64,000 nt of DNA from Winogradskyella luteola (lineage in GTDB: Bacteria; Bacteroidota; Bacteroidia; Flavobacteriales; Flavobacteriaceae), in NCBI RefSeq assembly GCF_019203985.1, contig NZ_JAGSPD010000003.1, positions 1 through 64,000 of the forward strand. Direction: 5' to 3'. A program made the translations under genes and the position numbers. Shown in pieces: positions 61,453 to 64,000 of this stretch. The notes beneath the pieces were generated by a model. The model saw nothing but the letters and a program-made list of their open reading frames with translations, was not told the DNA's origin and made no database searches. Position 1 is the stretch's first letter. Every line of letters starts with the position of its first letter.

Positions 61453-61869
61453 CTAATGCGGTAGTTTGTTTCTTAGCAAACCATAAACATAGGTGCCTAA
61501 AAGTGCAGCGGCAATTACGATGATTATCGAAAAAACACCAGTGCCTACAAGTATATACATTGGGCCAGGACATGCGCCACATAATGCCCAACCTAGCCCA
61601 AATATAATTCCTCCTAAGATATAGCGAGTCAATCCTCTTTCCTTTAGCGGTACTTTTAAGTTGCTGCCATTTATGGTTTTTATCTTTAATTGATTTGATA
61701 CTAAGAGTAATATTATACCTGTAGCTACCGCAGTACCTATAATGCCATACATATGAAAAGATTGAAACTTAAACATTTCAAAAATTCGGTACCACGATAC
61801 GGCTTCGGATTTTACTAAGACAATTCCGAAAAACAGGCCTACTACAAAGAACTTTATATATTTTCCCAT
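61453..61869 (-). CDS. YeeE/YedE half transporter (DUF6691-like)
   Basis: 138 residues, four helices. The key GLGWALCGACPGPMYIL motif carries the Cys typical of thiosulfate carriers. Pairs with the upstream half, one base apart. Confidence 0.85.
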   Translation of the reverse strand: MGKYIKFFVVGLFFGIVLVKSEAVSWYRIFEMFKFQSFHMYGIIGTAVATGIILLLVSNQLKIKTINGSNLKVPLKERGLTRYILGGIIFGLGWALCGACPGPMYILVGTGVFSIIIVIAAALLGTYVYGLLRNKLPH

Positions 61870-61870
61870 C

Positions 61871-62428
61871 TTAAAATAGTATTGGATAAATAAAATGAAT
61901 CATGATTAAACCTCCTATAAAAAAACCAATTACAGCGATTAGCGAAGGTCTTTGTAAACTGCTCAAACCTGTAATGGCATGGCCAGAAGTGCATCCGCCA
62001 GCATAACGTGTACCGAAGCCCACAAGAAATCCTCCAAAAATGAGGATGGATATACCTTTAATGCTTAAAACAGCATCCCAACTAAATAGTTCAGGCGGTA
62101 GAAGGCTTTGCCCTGCGTTTTCGAAACCAAGTGCTTTTAAGTCTTCAACCGTATTTTGGCTCAAATCTATATTTATAGGATTAGATAAGTAGTGGTGCGC
62201 TATAAAACCGCCTGCGATAGCTCCCAATACGACCACTAAATTCCAGCGCTGACTTTTCCAATCGAACTTAAAAAACTCAACACGTTTTCCAGCTCCGCCA
62301 ATAGCACATAATGTCCTAAGGTTTGATGACATACCAAATGTTCTACCAAAATAGAGTAGTAGAAACATGACAATCGCAATACACGGCCCAGAAACGTACC
62401 AAGGCCAAGGTTGTAAAATATATTCCAT
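61871..62428 (-). CDS. YeeE/YedE half transporter
   Basis: 185 residues from the ATG at 62428 (MEYILQPWPWYVSGPC). GFGTRYAGGCTSGHAITGLS is the complementary Cys motif. With the next gene it makes one complete thiosulfate/sulfur channel. Confidence 0.87.
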   Translation of the reverse strand: MEYILQPWPWYVSGPCIAIVMFLLLYFGRTFGMSSNLRTLCAIGGAGKRVEFFKFDWKSQRWNLVVVLGAIAGGFIAHHYLSNPINIDLSQNTVEDLKALGFENAGQSLLPPELFSWDAVLSIKGISILIFGGFLVGFGTRYAGGCTSGHAITGLSSLQRPSLIAVIGFFIGGLIMIHFIYPILF

Positions 62429-62485
62429 AAATTTAATTTGATACAAAAATAATGTTATGTATTTAAGCCAATGTTACAATAGTTA

Positions 62486-63121
62486 CTAAAACTCTAAGAC
62501 TTTAATTTTGTTTCTTCCGAGCTTGATTTTACGTTCTTTTTCAAGTTGCTTTAAAAGCCTAGATATAACCACTCTAGAAGTGTGTAAATCTTCAGCGATT
62601 TCTTGATGAGTTATTTCCAAATCAGTAGAGGCAGATAGCTTAACCTTATCAGTAAGGTGTTTAAACAAACGTTCATCCATTTTCATAAATGCTAAAGTAT
62701 CTATGGTTTCTAGCATTTCGTCAAACCGAATTTGATAACTCTGTAAAATAAAATTTCGCCAACTCTCATTAGAGTTAAACCAAAGTTTCATGTTTTCAAG
62801 TGGTATCATTACTACTGTCACATCTTCATCTGCAATGGCTCTTATTTTACTTACCGATTTAGACATACAGCAAGTTAATGACATGGCGCAGGTATCACCC
62901 GACTCTAGTACATATAGCAAGAGCTCATCTCCGATATTATCCTCCCTTAAAACCTTAATATTTCCTTTAATAAGTAGTGGGATAAAGTTTAATTCCTCTC
63001 CTATGTCTATAATAATATCAGTTTTATTGTATGTTCTTAAAAAAGAAACTTTAGTAATGTTTTCAATTATTTCTGAATCGAAAAGATAATTAAAAGGCTT
63101 AAGAAGTTCGGTGGAAATCAT
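62486..63121 (-). CDS. Crp/Fnr-family regulator
   Basis: 211 residues. Cyclic-nucleotide-like beta-roll, a Cys cluster CAMSLTCCMSKS that could sense persulfide or redox state, a long dimer helix and a C-terminal winged helix (TDLEITHQEIAEDLHTSRVV). First gene of the minus cluster and probably its regulator. Confidence 0.85.
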   Translation of the reverse strand: MISTELLKPFNYLFDSEIIENITKVSFLRTYNKTDIIIDIGEELNFIPLLIKGNIKVLREDNIGDELLLYVLESGDTCAMSLTCCMSKSVSKIRAIADEDVTVVMIPLENMKLWFNSNESWRNFILQSYQIRFDEMLETIDTLAFMKMDERLFKHLTDKVKLSASTDLEITHQEIAEDLHTSRVVISRLLKQLEKERKIKLGRNKIKVLEF

Positions 63122-63157
63122 ACTTCAAAAATACAATTAGAATTTTGAAATAAATAG

Positions 63158-63190
63158 TTTGGATTATTTTTAATAAAAGTTCTATATTTG
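63158..63190 (+). promoter_or_regulatory. Promoter for tRNA-Arg
   Basis: TTTG at 63158-63161, 21-base spacer, TATATTTG at 63183-63190: a full Bacteroidetes promoter 48 bases before the tRNA. Confidence 0.75.
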
Positions 63191-63237
63191 CACCCCTTTT
63201 ACAATTGAAGTCTTGGGCTAAAATGTAAAAGGTAAAA

Positions 63238-63311
63238 GGCCACGTGGCGCAACTGAATAGCGCACTTGATTACGGCTCAAGAGGTTGCAGGTTTGAATCC
63301 TGCCGTGGTCA
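63238..63311 (+). tRNA. tRNA-Arg (anticodon ACG)
   Basis: 74 bases; acceptor GGCCACG / CGTGGTC, anticodon arm CTTGA-TTACGGC-TCAAG with anticodon ACG, T-arm GCAGG-TTTGAAT-CCTGC. Discriminator A; no encoded CCA. Confidence 0.95.
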
Positions 63312-63320
63312 CTTAGAGTT

Positions 63321-63352
63321 AAAAATCCATTTTTTCAAGAAATGGATTTTTT
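63321..63352 (+). terminator. tRNA-Arg terminator
   Basis: Stem AAAAATCCATTT / AAATGGATTTTT followed by T-rich DNA, 10 bases after the tRNA; symmetric enough to work both ways. Confidence 0.8.
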
Positions 63353-63415
63353 AGTTTTTATGAAATGACGAAGTATTGCAAATGATTTAGAGCTATTTTT
63401 AATTTATCTAAGTTG

Positions 63416-63868
63416 TTAAGACCTCATTCTACCTGTCATTTCTTCAATACTAATAAGAAATACAATGGGAATGTCTTGATTGTAAATCTTACTTGAGAAT
63501 TCACTTATGTAATCTAGATCTTTAAGCTCCTTTTTTAGGACAATACTTTTAATACCTAAAGAGAACTCATGCAAATACAGTTTAGCCGTTCCGCCATCAA
63601 CTTCATCATAACTGCCATGGACTAAAACAGATTTCCATTCCCTAGGCGAACTTATAGTATTGACTGCTAAAGAAATTTCAGGTTTTTTTCGCATAGCATT
63701 AATTTTATGCCCTGGACCAGAATAGCAGATCATATAGTTGTCCTTTTCATTATAAAAATAGGTAATAGGAATCGTATAGGGTCTGTTGCTACTTATGTAA
63801 GATAAGTTGCCAATATAATTGTTTTTTAATACGCCACTGCATTGTTTCTGGTCTAGATCTTTAATCAT
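63416..63868 (-). CDS. Pyridoxamine 5'-phosphate oxidase-fold (NimA-like) protein
   Basis: 150 residues from the ATG at 63868 (MIKDLDQKQCSGVLKNNYIG); a longer start is unlikely. PYTIPITYFYNEKDNYMICY and GHKINAMRKKPEISLAV are typical of flavin-binding split-barrel proteins. May reduce small molecules; substrate unknown. Confidence 0.8.
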   Translation of the reverse strand: MIKDLDQKQCSGVLKNNYIGNLSYISSNRPYTIPITYFYNEKDNYMICYSGPGHKINAMRKKPEISLAVNTISSPREWKSVLVHGSYDEVDGGTAKLYLHEFSLGIKSIVLKKELKDLDYISEFSSKIYNQDIPIVFLISIEEMTGRMRS

Positions 63869-63976
63869 AATTACGGAATTTTCAATGAATATAATCACTT
63901 ACAAATATATTTTTAATGATAAATGTCATCAGTTGACTGATTTTATTTTAGTAAATTATCGGAAAGCAGAATTACA

Positions 63977-64000
63977 ATGAAAAAAATACTTCTACTTACT
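63977..64000 (+). CDS. Partial gene start at the window edge
   Basis: ATG at 63977 reads MKKILLLT before the window ends. A signal peptide or response-regulator-like start; cannot be identified. Confidence 0.4.

Overview
The window comes from a member of the Bacteroidota, almost certainly the family Flavobacteriaceae. The evidence is the AT-rich DNA, promoters of the Bacteroidetes type (TTG or TTTG, about 19-21 bases, TAnnTTTG), lineage-typical families (DUF4293, DUF3667, DUF1599, BT_3928-type DoxX protein, Rho with a long Asn-rich insert), TTG starts and weak Shine-Dalgarno sequences. A chromosomal backbone at both sides (1-7734 and 47183-64000) is interrupted by one complete Mu-like transposable prophage.

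Left backbone (1-7734): an OmpP1/FadL-type outer-membrane protein, a Trp/Gly-repeat lipoprotein, proS, tRNA-Glu, rpsT, rho, a DUF4293 membrane protein and a YfcE-like phosphodiesterase. Right backbone (47183-64000): truA, an ABC exporter, two DUF3667 paralogues, the diadenylate cyclase gene dacA, a lipoprotein, folP, DUF1599, a DoxX/thioredoxin-like protein, an oligopeptide-type permease, tpiA, prmA, clpS, then a persulfide/sulfur cluster (HMA protein, CstB-like dioxygenase-rhodanese, TauE/SafE, two YeeE/YedE half proteins, Crp/Fnr regulator), tRNA-Arg, a PPOX-fold protein and the first codons of one more gene.

Prophage (7735-47182, about 39.4 kb): it lies between the divergent genes for the phosphodiesterase and TruA, flanked by the 5-bp direct repeat AATCG. 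Removing it with one repeat copy restores a perfect 20-bp palindrome, which places the ends to the base. The transposase end is at the high coordinate. From there: a gene-free left end with transposase-type sites and a 3 x 12-bp repeat; a repressor/Cro-like switch (45.0-45.7 kb); a long minus-strand early operon (Cro-like HTH, MuA transposase, MuB ATPase, a second P-loop ATPase, DUF3164, GemA, many small genes) ending at a terminator near 34.05 kb; an oppositely oriented plus-strand head module (27.65-34.04 kb: terminase, portal, MuF, gpG); and a minus-strand module (27.5-8.7 kb) with protease-scaffold, capsid, lysis, contractile tail, baseplate and fibre genes. A thymidylate-synthase-superfamily gene with the Asp that marks dCMP hydroxymethylases sits at the extreme right end, where Mu carries its DNA-modification gene mom.

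Most notable: (i) that TS-like gene and the long inverted repeat beside it; (ii) two A-AAA-AAG -1 frameshift signals, one in the tail chaperone and one joining the portal to a MuF protein that has no good start of its own; (iii) a CdiA-CT-like toxin tail on MuF without a recognisable immunity gene; (iv) an exported pectate-lyase-like protein and other exported or membrane proteins inserted in the baseplate operon; (v) a major capsid protein with a signal-peptide-like N-terminus. All family assignments are by reading motifs and gene order; no database search was run.
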